This document shows, in pieces, positions 35,631-44,428 of a stretch of DNA of 64,000 nt (the first letter of the stretch is position 1; the number at the start of each line of letters is the position of its first letter). The notes beneath the pieces are model-generated. The model ran no database searches, was not told where the DNA came from, and was given only the letters and a program-made list of their open reading frames with translations. The stretch is from Clostridiales bacterium (lineage in GTDB: Bacteria; Bacillota; Clostridia; Lachnospirales; Anaerotignaceae): the NCBI GenBank assembly GCA_018364635.1, contig JAGZLR010000003.1, positions 1-64,000 on the forward strand. The letters are read 5' to 3'. Both the position numbers and the translations under genes were made by a program.

Positions 35631-36290
35631 TTATAATGCCTTAATCATAGAAGCTTCTGTAACGCCTGGAAACGACGTTATTTCATCTATAACCTCTGTT
35701 TCCATACTGCCATCAATTTCTATTACCATAACTGCTGTTCCACCCTTTTGTGCTCTTCTTAATTCAAACCGCCCTATATTTATACTGTGTCTTGCCAATA
35801 TATTAGTGATATCAGCAATCATCCCAGGCTTATCTCTGTGATAAACTAAAATGGTATCGGCCTTTCCAGAAATATCAACTTCTGTATCATTTACTTTCGT
35901 TATACGTATATTTCCTCCGCCAATAGAAGCACCCTGTACCGATATCTTTCTTCCTGTTTCATCTGTCAATTCTACAAGAGCTGTGTTTGGGTGAGCATTT
36001 TCTATTTCTACTTCATGAAAACTATACTCCAGTCCTTCTTTTTCAGCTAATTCCATGCTGTTTCGTATTTGAGTATCATCTGGATTCATATTAAGAATAC
36101 CACCAATGATTGCTTTATCCGTTCCATGTCCTTTGTAGGTATGTGCAAAAGAGCCACTAAAAAAAATATTTGCTTTTACTGCCCGTTTTCCAAGAACACC
36201 TGCTGCGTATTTTCCAATCCTAACTGCACCAGCAGTGTGCGAACTAGATGGACCAATCATAATTGGACCAATAATATCAAATACGTCCAT
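35631..36290 (-). CDS. sdaAB: L-serine ammonia-lyase, iron-sulfur-dependent, beta subunit
   Basis: The 219-residue subunit begins MDVFDIIGPIMIGPSSSHTA, the family hallmark, and ends with an ACT domain (about residues 148-219, DKPGMIADITNILARHSINI). The start at 36290 is fixed by AAAGGAGG; the longer frame runs into the eamA gene. It forms a complex with the alpha subunit. The eamA-sdaAB-sdaAA order with 13-14-base gaps indicates one operon. Confidence 0.95.
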   Translation of the reverse strand: MDVFDIIGPIMIGPSSSHTAGAVRIGKYAAGVLGKRAVKANIFFSGSFAHTYKGHGTDKAIIGGILNMNPDDTQIRNSMELAEKEGLEYSFHEVEIENAHPNTALVELTDETGRKISVQGASIGGGNIRITKVNDTEVDISGKADTILVYHRDKPGMIADITNILARHSINIGRFELRRAQKGGTAVMVIEIDGSMETEVIDEITSFPGVTEASMIKAL

Positions 36291-36304
36291 ATTCCTTCCT
36301 CCTT

Positions 36305-37240
36305 TTAATCCTTTACTGGACTGTGAACTAACTCTTTCTGCTTCTTTGACATTGATGTGATAAAAATCGTTGAAAGTATACATATAAAACCAAGGAAATC
36401 CATACCTGTAAACGGAACTTTTAGCCATAAAGATGATAAAAATGCTGAAAAAATTGGTTCAATACATGCAAAAAGACTAGCTTTTGCTGGACCAATCAAT
36501 TTGACTCCTGTTGTATAAAAGATAAATGCACCTATCGTCCCCAATAAAACGATGATACCTAGACCTGCCATTAACACAAAATCCATTTCTGGCGGTAGAT
36601 AATTCCATGGCCGAACAAAAACTGATAGAATACAACCACCTATTAACATAGCCCATCCTAATAAAAATGCTGGTTCATAACTTTGCAGCATCCGACGTGG
36701 CTGCAACGTATAAACTGCCACTGTACAAGCAGAGAATAATCCAATCCATAAAACTTTTTCTGATATAATTAGATGCTGGATATCGCCATGTGTCGCAATA
36801 AAAAAGACACCTATCATTGCTAAAACAACCCCTATCACCTCTTTCATTTGGGGCAATTTTTGCTCCATAATACAAACAGCAATGATAATAATTGCCGGAT
36901 TAAAATATTGTAGAATTGTTGCTGTTGCTGCATTTGAAAGTTCTATTGCGGCAAAATATGTATATTGGCAAAGCATCATTCCAAAAATACTATAAATCAA
37001 TAAATCAAAACAATTCCTTTTTCCTTTCCAGATTTTTAATGTCTTTTTTCCATCTCTTAATACAAAAAAGAGTAAAGTTATGCCACCTGCCAATATTAGC
37101 CGCACAGGCACAAGCCAGTTAGAAGTAACATTCCGCTCCTGAAATAAAAACTGACCGCAGACACCTGATAATCCCCATAATATTCCTCCTAAAAGCGTAA
37201 TAAATATCCCTGTCAGCTCCTTATTTTTTTTCGTGCACAT
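36305..37240 (-). CDS. EamA/DMT family transporter
   Basis: The 311-residue protein has ten predicted membrane helices in two EamA repeats (the first from GILWGLSGVCGQFLFQE, the second from LGTIGAFIFYTTGVKLIGP). Members often export amino acids or metabolites. Being first in the serine dehydratase operon suggests an amino-acid or organic-acid substrate, possibly serine or threonine. That is inference from context only. GGAG precedes the ATG. Confidence 0.88.
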   Translation of the reverse strand: MCTKKNKELTGIFITLLGGILWGLSGVCGQFLFQERNVTSNWLVPVRLILAGGITLLFFVLRDGKKTLKIWKGKRNCFDLLIYSIFGMMLCQYTYFAAIELSNAATATILQYFNPAIIIIAVCIMEQKLPQMKEVIGVVLAMIGVFFIATHGDIQHLIISEKVLWIGLFSACTVAVYTLQPRRMLQSYEPAFLLGWAMLIGGCILSVFVRPWNYLPPEMDFVLMAGLGIIVLLGTIGAFIFYTTGVKLIGPAKASLFACIEPIFSAFLSSLWLKVPFTGMDFLGFICILSTIFITSMSKKQKELVHSPVKD

Positions 37241-37357
37241 TAACGTATTCTCCTTTCATTCTTACTATATCATATATAAAAATAGTTAAAAAGTACAATC
37301 TAAAATTTCATCTCTGAATAATTTGAAAGGACTATACCAACCAAATATTTTGTAAAT

Positions 37358-37394
37358 AAAAAGGTGTCAATCTCGTTTGAGATCAACACCTTTT
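37358..37394 (-). terminator. Terminator after the BTAD regulator
   Basis: AAAAAGGTGT-C-AATCTC pairs with GAGAT-C-AACACCTTTT around GTTT, with one C-C mismatch and T-run on the minus strand. Confidence 0.8.
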
Positions 37395-37423
37395 ATATCT
37401 TTGAGAAACCACCTATTACAACC

Positions 37424-38611
37424 TTATTTTACTAAATCCATATTTAAATTTGTCCATATTTCACTTCCAGGATATGCTTTTCTATAATTCTTATCGACTC
37501 TTTCCATAGCGCATTGAACATTTTCTTCCGCATTTGCCTGTAGTAAAATAACAAGCTGGTTTCTGTTACATCTGGAAAGCACATCACTACGTCTTAATGA
37601 CTTTGCCACAATCTCAAAATAATTGTTTATTTCTCTTAAATAACTAATATCATCAGCATCTTCTTTTTTCATAATTGAAATTAAAACTAAAAATGTATTG
37701 CGGCTATGGCGTTCCGAATATCTTCGATCTAAGTTATATATTTTTTTGAACACTGTATAGTCACAAACAAAGGCACCTGTTTTTTTCTTATCCCCGGCCA
37801 TATCATCTTTTATTTTTTTGATACTAAACTCAATCTGATTTTCAGACTCTATGACTTGATGGTAGAGTATTTTAAATTTTTCTGATAGTTCCATTCCATA
37901 TCTGTGGCTTAACAGCTCTGTAGCCTCAATATACCGTATATTAGCATCCCAAATTTTATTTTCTTTTAAATATGCATAAACTAGATTATAATGGAATTCT
38001 TCTATCGTTCTATCAATCTGTATCGCCTTTTGACATAAATCAATAATTTCCTCATACATGTCCTTTCTTTTATATAATTCAATTAAATAACACACAAGAC
38101 GCACATAAAGAGAATGGTAATAGGCATTAGCACATCCCACCCATTTTTCTGATACATATTCACCTAAAAACTCTCCCTGATATAACTCAAATGCCTTTTT
38201 AGCAACTTCAATTTCATCTTCAAGAGGTATATTATCTGTAAAAAGCTGTCCGCAAAGCTTTTCAAATATCTCAAAATCAGCTTCAATTGGAATCATGTCA
38301 TTCCAAATATAAGTATTTTTTTTGGAAAGTATAATATCCTGTCCCCATGGATATCCTGCATCTGTAAATATATTACGAATCCGATAAACAAGAGTTTTTA
38401 GGGAGTTATAGGGATTCCTCACGCCTTTATCCTCCCAAAAAATTGAGATCAATGTTCTCTGGAGATTAGGTTTAGACCTATGCTTTATCATATAAATAAG
38501 AAATCCCCATACTTTTTTGGAATTACCAATCTCTTCATTAATTATAATTTCCCCTAACCTAATCTCGTTAAGTCCAAAAGTTTTAACAACTATTATTTCT
38601 TCTTCCCCCAA
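37424..38611 (-). CDS. BTAD-domain transcriptional regulator with a degenerate GGDEF-like C terminus
   Basis: The 395-residue protein starts at TTG 38611, with AAGGAG 9 bases upstream. Residues 1-100 form an OmpR-like winged helix (RTLISIFWEDKG..NSLKTLVYRIRNIF). Residues about 110-260 are a bacterial transcriptional activation domain with TPR-like helices (YEEIIDLCQKAIQIDRTIEEFHYNL). Residues about 278-395 look like a diguanylate-cyclase fold (SLRRSDVLSRCNRNQLVILL), but the GG(D/E)EF site is replaced by C-N-R-N-Q, so catalysis is not expected. It is an orphan gene with a very AT-rich promoter region. Target unknown. Confidence 0.75.
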   Translation of the reverse strand: MGEEEIIVVKTFGLNEIRLGEIIINEEIGNSKKVWGFLIYMIKHRSKPNLQRTLISIFWEDKGVRNPYNSLKTLVYRIRNIFTDAGYPWGQDIILSKKNTYIWNDMIPIEADFEIFEKLCGQLFTDNIPLEDEIEVAKKAFELYQGEFLGEYVSEKWVGCANAYYHSLYVRLVCYLIELYKRKDMYEEIIDLCQKAIQIDRTIEEFHYNLVYAYLKENKIWDANIRYIEATELLSHRYGMELSEKFKILYHQVIESENQIEFSIKKIKDDMAGDKKKTGAFVCDYTVFKKIYNLDRRYSERHSRNTFLVLISIMKKEDADDISYLREINNYFEIVAKSLRRSDVLSRCNRNQLVILLQANAEENVQCAMERVDKNYRKAYPGSEIWTNLNMDLVK

Positions 38612-38783
38612 ATAATATTACTCCTTTTTCCATTTTATTGTGATTTATGATATTATTGTATAATATATCATAATATATAATATAAAATTCAGTCTATAAA
38701 ATCAATACGAACATCAACTTTTCTTCTTTGCACACATCTCAATAACATATTTTTAGTATCCATCATTTGTCATATTAATATAA

Positions 38784-38825
38784 AAAACGGCAGTTTTGAA
38801 ACAAATGTCCCAATACTGACGTTTT
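38784..38825 (-). terminator. Probable terminator after the two small genes
   Basis: AAAACGGCAGT and ACTGACGTTTT pair with one mismatch around a 20-base loop. This is weaker than the other terminators. Confidence 0.45.
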
Positions 38826-38837
38826 ACTTTTTCCCTT

Positions 38838-39020
38838 TTAAGATTTCTCCTCTTTCTCAGATGGAAGTGCATGCCAAGCAGAAGATTTTCTATGGCTCAA
38901 AAAAATCTTTTTTATCCAACCTAAAATAGCTTCTATAAAATGGAACCACAAATTCCCCAATATCAAAACCACAACAAGAAACAAAAAAATTTCTATAACT
39001 TCTCCCAAAGGTGTTTTCAC
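38838..39020 (-). CDS. Small single-pass membrane protein, unknown
   Basis: The 60-residue product has one long hydrophobic helix (residues 9-34) and a basic then acidic tail. Its GTG start follows the stop of the upstream gene by a single base, so it is probably translated by coupling. I do not recognise it. Confidence 0.55.
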   Translation of the reverse strand: MKTPLGEVIEIFLFLVVVLILGNLWFHFIEAILGWIKKIFLSHRKSSAWHALPSEKEEKS

Positions 39021-39021
39021 C

Positions 39022-39507
39022 TCACTTTTTCACAAAACAATTCATAAAAAATTCTGTGAAAGCTTCTAACTCCTCTTTCTGAGACACATAGACATATAAC
39101 TTCTCATCCTCCAGCCAATCATAAGCATTAATCCCCACATAATTTTTCTTATCAAGATAAATGATAAAAGCATCTGTTGGGTATTTATTACGATAAGCTT
39201 TTAAAATCTCGGAATGACGATAATATGTCGGATCACCACAGCCTGACAAATCTGGGACAGTAGGAACCACAATGATTGTCTTAGTTGCCTCATTCCATCC
39301 TACAATCAAATTTCCGATCTTTGTTTTACTTCCATGAACAAAACCATAATTAAAACGACTGACATCTTCTGTATATCCAAAAATTAATCTGTAATCATCC
39401 CCACCTTCGACAACCTGATTAAACAGTAAACGCATTTTTTTTGCATTTGCATTGCTTTTTTCCATATCAATTTCTGGCCCCTTAAATAACTTACTAAATA
39501 ATCCCAT
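39022..39507 (-). CDS. Hypothetical soluble protein
   Basis: The 161-residue protein begins MGLFSKLFKGPEIDMEKSNA and has alternating strands (IGNLIVGWNEATKTIIVVPT; DAFIIYLDKKNYVGINAY). No membrane segment or catalytic motif can be seen. The MGLFSKLFK opening is common in Firmicutes proteins tethered or recruited to membranes, but I know no function. AGGAGG precedes the ATG. It is coupled to the small membrane protein downstream, which may be its partner. Confidence 0.65.
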   Translation of the reverse strand: MGLFSKLFKGPEIDMEKSNANAKKMRLLFNQVVEGGDDYRLIFGYTEDVSRFNYGFVHGSKTKIGNLIVGWNEATKTIIVVPTVPDLSGCGDPTYYRHSEILKAYRNKYPTDAFIIYLDKKNYVGINAYDWLEDEKLYVYVSQKEELEAFTEFFMNCFVKK

Positions 39508-39754
39508 AATCTTTCCTCCTTAAATATAAAATCATCTTATCTTTCAACTAAGGATCCTTTTATCCTCAGCCATTTTCAAAGCATAAACTTTATCGCCACT
39601 GCATACAAAGATACTCACTAAAATCAAACAAAAACAAGAAAACTAAGTTTATATTTCTTCAGAATAAGTATAAAATTTATATTTTATCTTTATTTATTGT
39701 GAATAAAGACCGCCAAAATAAAATCATTATTTTAAGCGGATTGATTTTTTTGCT

Positions 39755-40375
39755 TTATTTACTATTTTTTCTTTTTAATATTTCCAGATAGTCTAACATT
39801 GCTTCAATCTGAAAATTCACAGTAGCATCAACAGCATCTGGAATAAGCAATGGAAAAGTATCCTGAAAACCTTGATACGTAATTGCTATCATAACAGAGA
39901 GATTGATAAACAATTCTAGTTGTTCTGTATTTACATAAAGGCCCCAAATTTTTAGAATCGTATCAAAAAGATGAAATTGTTTTTCCCGAAACTTTTCGTA
40001 ATTCTTCTCAGATAGCCGTTTAAAAATAAGCTGTTGTTCTTCTATGGTCAAAACAATAATGCCATATGTTTTACTATGGCAGAGTGAATGAAAAAGTTGC
40101 TTCAATCCATTCCTCCAACTTAGTGTTGGATCGTCTTTCAATTTCTTCGCATAGCTAATAAGTTGGGGTTGCTGTAAATATAACACTTCAACAATTAATT
40201 CTTCCTTTGTGGGAAAAAAGGAATAAAAGAAGGTGCGTGAAATTCCTACTGCTTTATAAATCTGTTCCACTGTTGTATGCTGAATTCCCTGCTTTGACAT
40301 TAAATCCAAGCCTGTGGTAATAAGTGCCTTTCTGATTCGTTCCCGTTCTTCCTCAGAATAAGCAACTTTTGGCAT
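39755..40375 (-). CDS. TetR/AcrR family transcriptional regulator
   Basis: The 206-residue protein has the N-terminal TetR helix-turn-helix (residues 8-58, ITTGLDLMSKQGIQHTTVEQIYKAVGISRTFFYSFFPTKEEL) and an all-helical ligand domain. No efflux pump or other obvious target lies beside it, so its ligand and regulon are unknown. GGGGTGAGAG precedes the ATG. The flanking 39508-39754 and 40376-40596 hold no gene. Confidence 0.9.
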   Translation of the reverse strand: MPKVAYSEEERERIRKALITTGLDLMSKQGIQHTTVEQIYKAVGISRTFFYSFFPTKEELIVEVLYLQQPQLISYAKKLKDDPTLSWRNGLKQLFHSLCHSKTYGIIVLTIEEQQLIFKRLSEKNYEKFREKQFHLFDTILKIWGLYVNTEQLELFINLSVMIAITYQGFQDTFPLLIPDAVDATVNFQIEAMLDYLEILKRKNSK

Positions 40376-40597
40376 CTTCTCTCACCCCTTAAATAAATAT
40401 ATTTTAAAAAATATGTCTTTATTTTATCATATCTAGCATTCCATGACAAGGGAAATATTTCTAACATAGGGATTTTTAAAGAAACTTAAAATTGTGGTGG
40501 GCATAATATAAGTTTATTTTATAAAAAACTTGCGTCAAATCGAAAAATTATTGTTCTTTTTTTTAGAGCAGTATTTTATATAAAAAACAGGTATCAA

Positions 40598-40637
40598 AAG
40601 AAAACGGCACAAGGTATACGCTGTGCCGTTCTTTTTT
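40598..40637. terminator. Terminator after the GHL10 protein
   Basis: AAAACGGCACA pairs with TGTGCCGTT over a ten-base loop, with T-runs on both strands. Confidence 0.85.
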
Positions 40638-40667
40638 GATATTTAAATGCTGCTAGGTACTCTCATT

Positions 40668-42275
40668 TTATTCTGGTAAGTTCAATGTATAAATTTTAAT
40701 TGCCTGTGCTTGCTGATCCCAAACAACGCTAAAATCTAAAGCATTCCCCAGATCTCTCAGTTTAAAATAATTGTTTCCACTAATATTATACGCTTCTGCC
40801 TTAAATTCTGTCCCATTGATTTCTAATTCAGAAGATGTCTTCACTGCATTTTTATTTTTTCCATCGCCTTTTGCCAACTCTCCACCTAAAACTGTATATG
40901 GCTGTCCCGTAATAAGTTTAATTTTCTGTAAATCCTCATCCCACAAGACATCAAATCTACTTCCTGTTTCTGTCATTGTAGCCGCAATGTCTCTCAATTT
41001 AAAATAATTATATCCATTGATATTATACGATTCTAATAGAACCTTCTGATCATTGATATAAATAGAAGCACTGTTAAAAATAGCAGAAATCTGATTTTCT
41101 AATGGAGATGGAGACACTGAATTTTCATTCTGATCGTTCTTATCCTCCACAGGATTCCTATAGAATTCCTTTAATTGCTCTGCAACTTGCTGGCGGTTAG
41201 CCAACAATTCTTTTGCGCTGTAAAAAATATTTCCCTGCACAGAAGCGTCCTTCTCACATATCTTCAGATGTTCTTTAATTTCAGATGAAACTTCATCTTT
41301 ATAAACTGCTTCGCCAATATATAAATGAACCTTTGTCCCCTTCACTTGGTCAGACCACCATTTTACCAATGTTTCATAATCTGCAGCTTTGTTCCCAATT
41401 TCCCAATAAATTTGTGGAACTACATAGTCAATCCATCCCTCTTTGATCCAAGTTAACGTATCCGCAAATACAGAATAATAAGCTTCCTTTCCGTTTGTAT
41501 TGCTTCCCATTGGATCTGTAGAAGCATTTTTCCAAATACCCATTGGACTTACGCCAAACATACAGTCTGGCTGCACGCTTTTAATTGCCTGAGAAGACAT
41601 CCGAATCATATCATTAACATGCTGTCTACGAGCATCTGCCTCTGCGCTGTCTGGCGTAGCACCTTCTGTCAGAGGGTAATCTGATGGATAAAAATAATCA
41701 TCATAATGAATTGCGTCTACATCATAGTTTTCAGCAATTTCTTTTACTGTATCCGCAATATACTCTTTTACCTCATCTAACGCTGGATTATAATATAAAG
41801 CTCCATTATATTCAATCAACCATTGTGGATGGAGCCTTGCTGGATGTGTCTCACACAAACTATTGATGTCTGTTCCACTTGTCGTGACACGATAAGGATT
41901 TAGCCATGCATGAAAGTCCATATTTCTTTTATGCGCTTCCTCCACCATATAAGCCAAAGGATCATATCCTGGATACTGCCCTTGTATACCTGTTAGAACA
42001 TCCGACCACGGATTGATCTTTGATTGATAAAGTGCATCACTTTTTGGTCGGACCTGTACAATTACTGTATTGATTCCCATCTCCTGTAATTTATCTAACT
42101 TATCTGAAAACTCTTTTTTTTGGGCTTCAGCATTATTTTTTGCAGTCGGAAAGTCTAAATTATAGACAGTCGCAATCCAAGCTCCACGCATATTCTCCCT
42201 ATGGTTAGCAAAAACTCCGCCTGTCGATAACATAGTGATTAATACTGATATCATTGCTATAATAAACTTTTTCAT
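40668..42275 (-). CDS. Secreted glycoside-hydrolase-like protein (GHL10) with copper-amine-oxidase-type repeats
   Basis: The 535-residue protein has a signal peptide (MKKFIIAMISVLITMLSTGGVFA). A TIM-barrel GHL10 domain follows (residues about 25-360, MRGAWIATVYNLDFPT; DFHAWLNPYRVTTSG; VDAIHYDDYFYPSDYP). Two C-terminal repeats of the amine-oxidase N-terminal-like fold come next, each with NYFKLRDI/L (about residues 415 and 500), which usually mediate surface attachment. A peptidoglycan or polysaccharide substrate is likely. Start ATG 42275 is about 14 bases from GGGGAG, which is somewhat far. It is monocistronic. Confidence 0.85.
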   Translation of the reverse strand: MKKFIIAMISVLITMLSTGGVFANHRENMRGAWIATVYNLDFPTAKNNAEAQKKEFSDKLDKLQEMGINTVIVQVRPKSDALYQSKINPWSDVLTGIQGQYPGYDPLAYMVEEAHKRNMDFHAWLNPYRVTTSGTDINSLCETHPARLHPQWLIEYNGALYYNPALDEVKEYIADTVKEIAENYDVDAIHYDDYFYPSDYPLTEGATPDSAEADARRQHVNDMIRMSSQAIKSVQPDCMFGVSPMGIWKNASTDPMGSNTNGKEAYYSVFADTLTWIKEGWIDYVVPQIYWEIGNKAADYETLVKWWSDQVKGTKVHLYIGEAVYKDEVSSEIKEHLKICEKDASVQGNIFYSAKELLANRQQVAEQLKEFYRNPVEDKNDQNENSVSPSPLENQISAIFNSASIYINDQKVLLESYNINGYNYFKLRDIAATMTETGSRFDVLWDEDLQKIKLITGQPYTVLGGELAKGDGKNKNAVKTSSELEINGTEFKAEAYNISGNNYFKLRDLGNALDFSVVWDQQAQAIKIYTLNLPE

Positions 42276-42466
42276 AAGTCTGCTCACTTCTCCCCATTTA
42301 TTGTATATAGAAAATATCATACTGGAAATGACTATTTTTTGTCAACACTAAACCAAAAGTTCCTCTGCTGTTCCATTTCAATATGCTAGAAAATAAGCCA
42401 TTTTTCTATATAGTTTCCATAAATTACAAAAGAACTTTCAGAAATAAATTCTGAAAGTTCTTTGAT

Positions 42467-44302
42467 TCACTCAACTGTCACTGACTTAGCAAGGTTTCTT
42501 GGCTTATCAATATCATTACCTAACCCTAAAGCCATATAATATGCAAATAACTGCATTGGTATGTTAGCCAACAATGGTGCGCACTTCCAATCTGCTCTTG
42601 GAATATAGAATACATCGTCAGCTGTTTCCTCCATGGATCGATTTCCATCCATAGCAATCGCCAATACTTTGGCCCCTCTTGCTTTCACTTCTTTCATGTT
42701 GCTGATTGTCTTTTCCAAAATTTCTTCCTGCGTAGCTACAACAATGACAAGCGTAGACTCTTCAATCATTGCAATCGGCCCATGTTTCAACTCACCAGCC
42801 GCATAGGCTTCACTATGCAGATATGCGATTTCTTTTAATTTTAGGGAACCTTCCATGGATACCATATAGTCCAATCCACGGCCAATATAGAAAACATTTT
42901 TTACATTGCGATATTTCTCTGTTAATTTTTGAATCTGTTCTTCTTTACTTAATATAGCATTAATTTCACTTGGCAAAGCATACAGCTGCTCTTTTAGCGC
43001 TTTAAATTCTTCCTGATTCATTTTTTCCAGCGTCAATGAAATATAAGCTGTCAGAATATACATTGCCGCAACCTGAGCTGAAAATGCTTTTGTAGAGGCA
43101 ACAGAAATTTCTGGTCCAGCAAGGATATAAAATACATCATCAGCCTCACGTGCAATAGAACTTCCCACAGCATTTACAATTGCTAGAACTCTCGACTTTG
43201 CTCTTTTGGCGATTCTTAGTGCTTCCAACGTATCCGCAGTTTCACCTGATTGAGAAACAACAATCAGCAGTGTTTTTTCATCTAAAATAGGATCTTTATA
43301 TCGAAACTCACTAGCCATATCCGCTGTAACAGGAATCCGAGCAATTCTCTCCAGTAAATATTTTCCTATCAGGCCTGCATGATATGCAGTACCGCAAGCC
43401 ACTATATAAATTCGTTCAATATCCTTTAAATCTTCTTTTGTTAACTTAATATCATCTAATATAATCTGATCAGAATGTTCCGGAATTCGGCGTTCTACTG
43501 TTTCCCGTACAATTTTGGGCTGCTCATGGATTTCTTTAATCATAAAGTGATCATATCCATCCTTCTCCGCAGCAGAGATATCCCATGTTACTTTATAAAT
43601 ATCCCTATGTATTATTTCTTTTTTCTTATTAAAAATTTGAATTTTGTTTGGTGTAATAACAGCAATTTCATTATCTTCCATAAAGTAAACATCTCTTGTG
43701 TAGTGAAGCAATGCAGGAATATCAGATGCAATAAAATTCTCTTCCTCTCCTTTTCCAATCACAAGAGGGCACCCTTTTCTTACAGCAATTAAAGTCTCTG
43801 GCTCATCTTTGCAAATGATACCTAATGCATAGGCACCCTCTACTCTATGGATTGCTGAAAACACAGAATCAATAAACGTCATACCACTGCGATAATAGTC
43901 ATCAATCAAGTGTGCCACTGTTTCTGTATCTGTATCTGATAAAAAGTGGTATCCTTTTTGAATTAACTCCGCCTTAATATCCATATAGTTTTCAATAATA
44001 CCATTATGGACTACTGCCACTGCCGCATCATTACTCATATGAGGGTGAGAATTGACATCAGAAGGTGCTCCATGGGTTGCCCACCTGGTATGTCCAATGC
44101 CTAATCCACCACTTAATTTATGTTCACTAAGCTTTTCCTCCAAATGTTCTAATTTTCCTTTTGCCTTGAGCATATTGATTTTTAGTCCATCATGAATTGC
44201 AATTCCAGCAGAGTCATAGCCGCGGTACTCCAACTTCGATAATCCATCCATCAATATACTGCATGCTTGCTTCTTACCAATATATCCAACAATACCACAC
44301 AT
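42467..44302 (-). CDS. glmS: Glutamine--fructose-6-phosphate aminotransferase (isomerizing)
   Basis: GlmS makes glucosamine-6-phosphate, the entry to amino-sugar and wall synthesis. The 611-residue enzyme has the N-terminal glutaminase with Cys2 as nucleophile (MCGIVGYIG), GHTRWATHGAPSD, and HNGIIENYMDIK. Two SIS domains follow (ACGTAYHAGLIGKYLLE; ISVASTKAFSAQVAAMY), and the protein ends KSVTVE. AAGGAGG precedes the ATG. It has its own promoter and a leader of only about 70 bases, too short for a glmS ribozyme. Confidence 0.97.
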   Translation of the reverse strand: MCGIVGYIGKKQACSILMDGLSKLEYRGYDSAGIAIHDGLKINMLKAKGKLEHLEEKLSEHKLSGGLGIGHTRWATHGAPSDVNSHPHMSNDAAVAVVHNGIIENYMDIKAELIQKGYHFLSDTDTETVAHLIDDYYRSGMTFIDSVFSAIHRVEGAYALGIICKDEPETLIAVRKGCPLVIGKGEEENFIASDIPALLHYTRDVYFMEDNEIAVITPNKIQIFNKKKEIIHRDIYKVTWDISAAEKDGYDHFMIKEIHEQPKIVRETVERRIPEHSDQIILDDIKLTKEDLKDIERIYIVACGTAYHAGLIGKYLLERIARIPVTADMASEFRYKDPILDEKTLLIVVSQSGETADTLEALRIAKRAKSRVLAIVNAVGSSIAREADDVFYILAGPEISVASTKAFSAQVAAMYILTAYISLTLEKMNQEEFKALKEQLYALPSEINAILSKEEQIQKLTEKYRNVKNVFYIGRGLDYMVSMEGSLKLKEIAYLHSEAYAAGELKHGPIAMIEESTLVIVVATQEEILEKTISNMKEVKARGAKVLAIAMDGNRSMEETADDVFYIPRADWKCAPLLANIPMQLFAYYMALGLGNDIDKPRNLAKSVTVE

Positions 44303-44376
44303 TCAATCATTTCCTCCTTTTCACAGGAAATATATGATCAAGTAATATTATGACCTTCCCATGTAAATAATGAGTT

Positions 44377-44405
44377 ATTATAGCATAATTGCATATATAA
44401 AACAA
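44377..44405 (-). promoter_or_regulatory. SigA-type promoter of glmS
   Basis: TTGTTT (44405-44400) and TATAAT (44382-44377) on the minus strand are spaced by 17 bases. Confidence 0.65.
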
Positions 44406-44427
44406 TATGCCCTAGGTTGGGCATATT
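44404..44427 (-). terminator. Terminator after the LCP gene
   Basis: AATATGCCC pairs with GGGCATATT around a six-base loop, followed on the minus strand by GTTTT. It abuts the glmS promoter. Confidence 0.7.
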
Positions 44428-44428
44428 A

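Noticed and set aside
44303..44428. glmS ribozyme
   Set aside because: No ribozyme core found and too little space.
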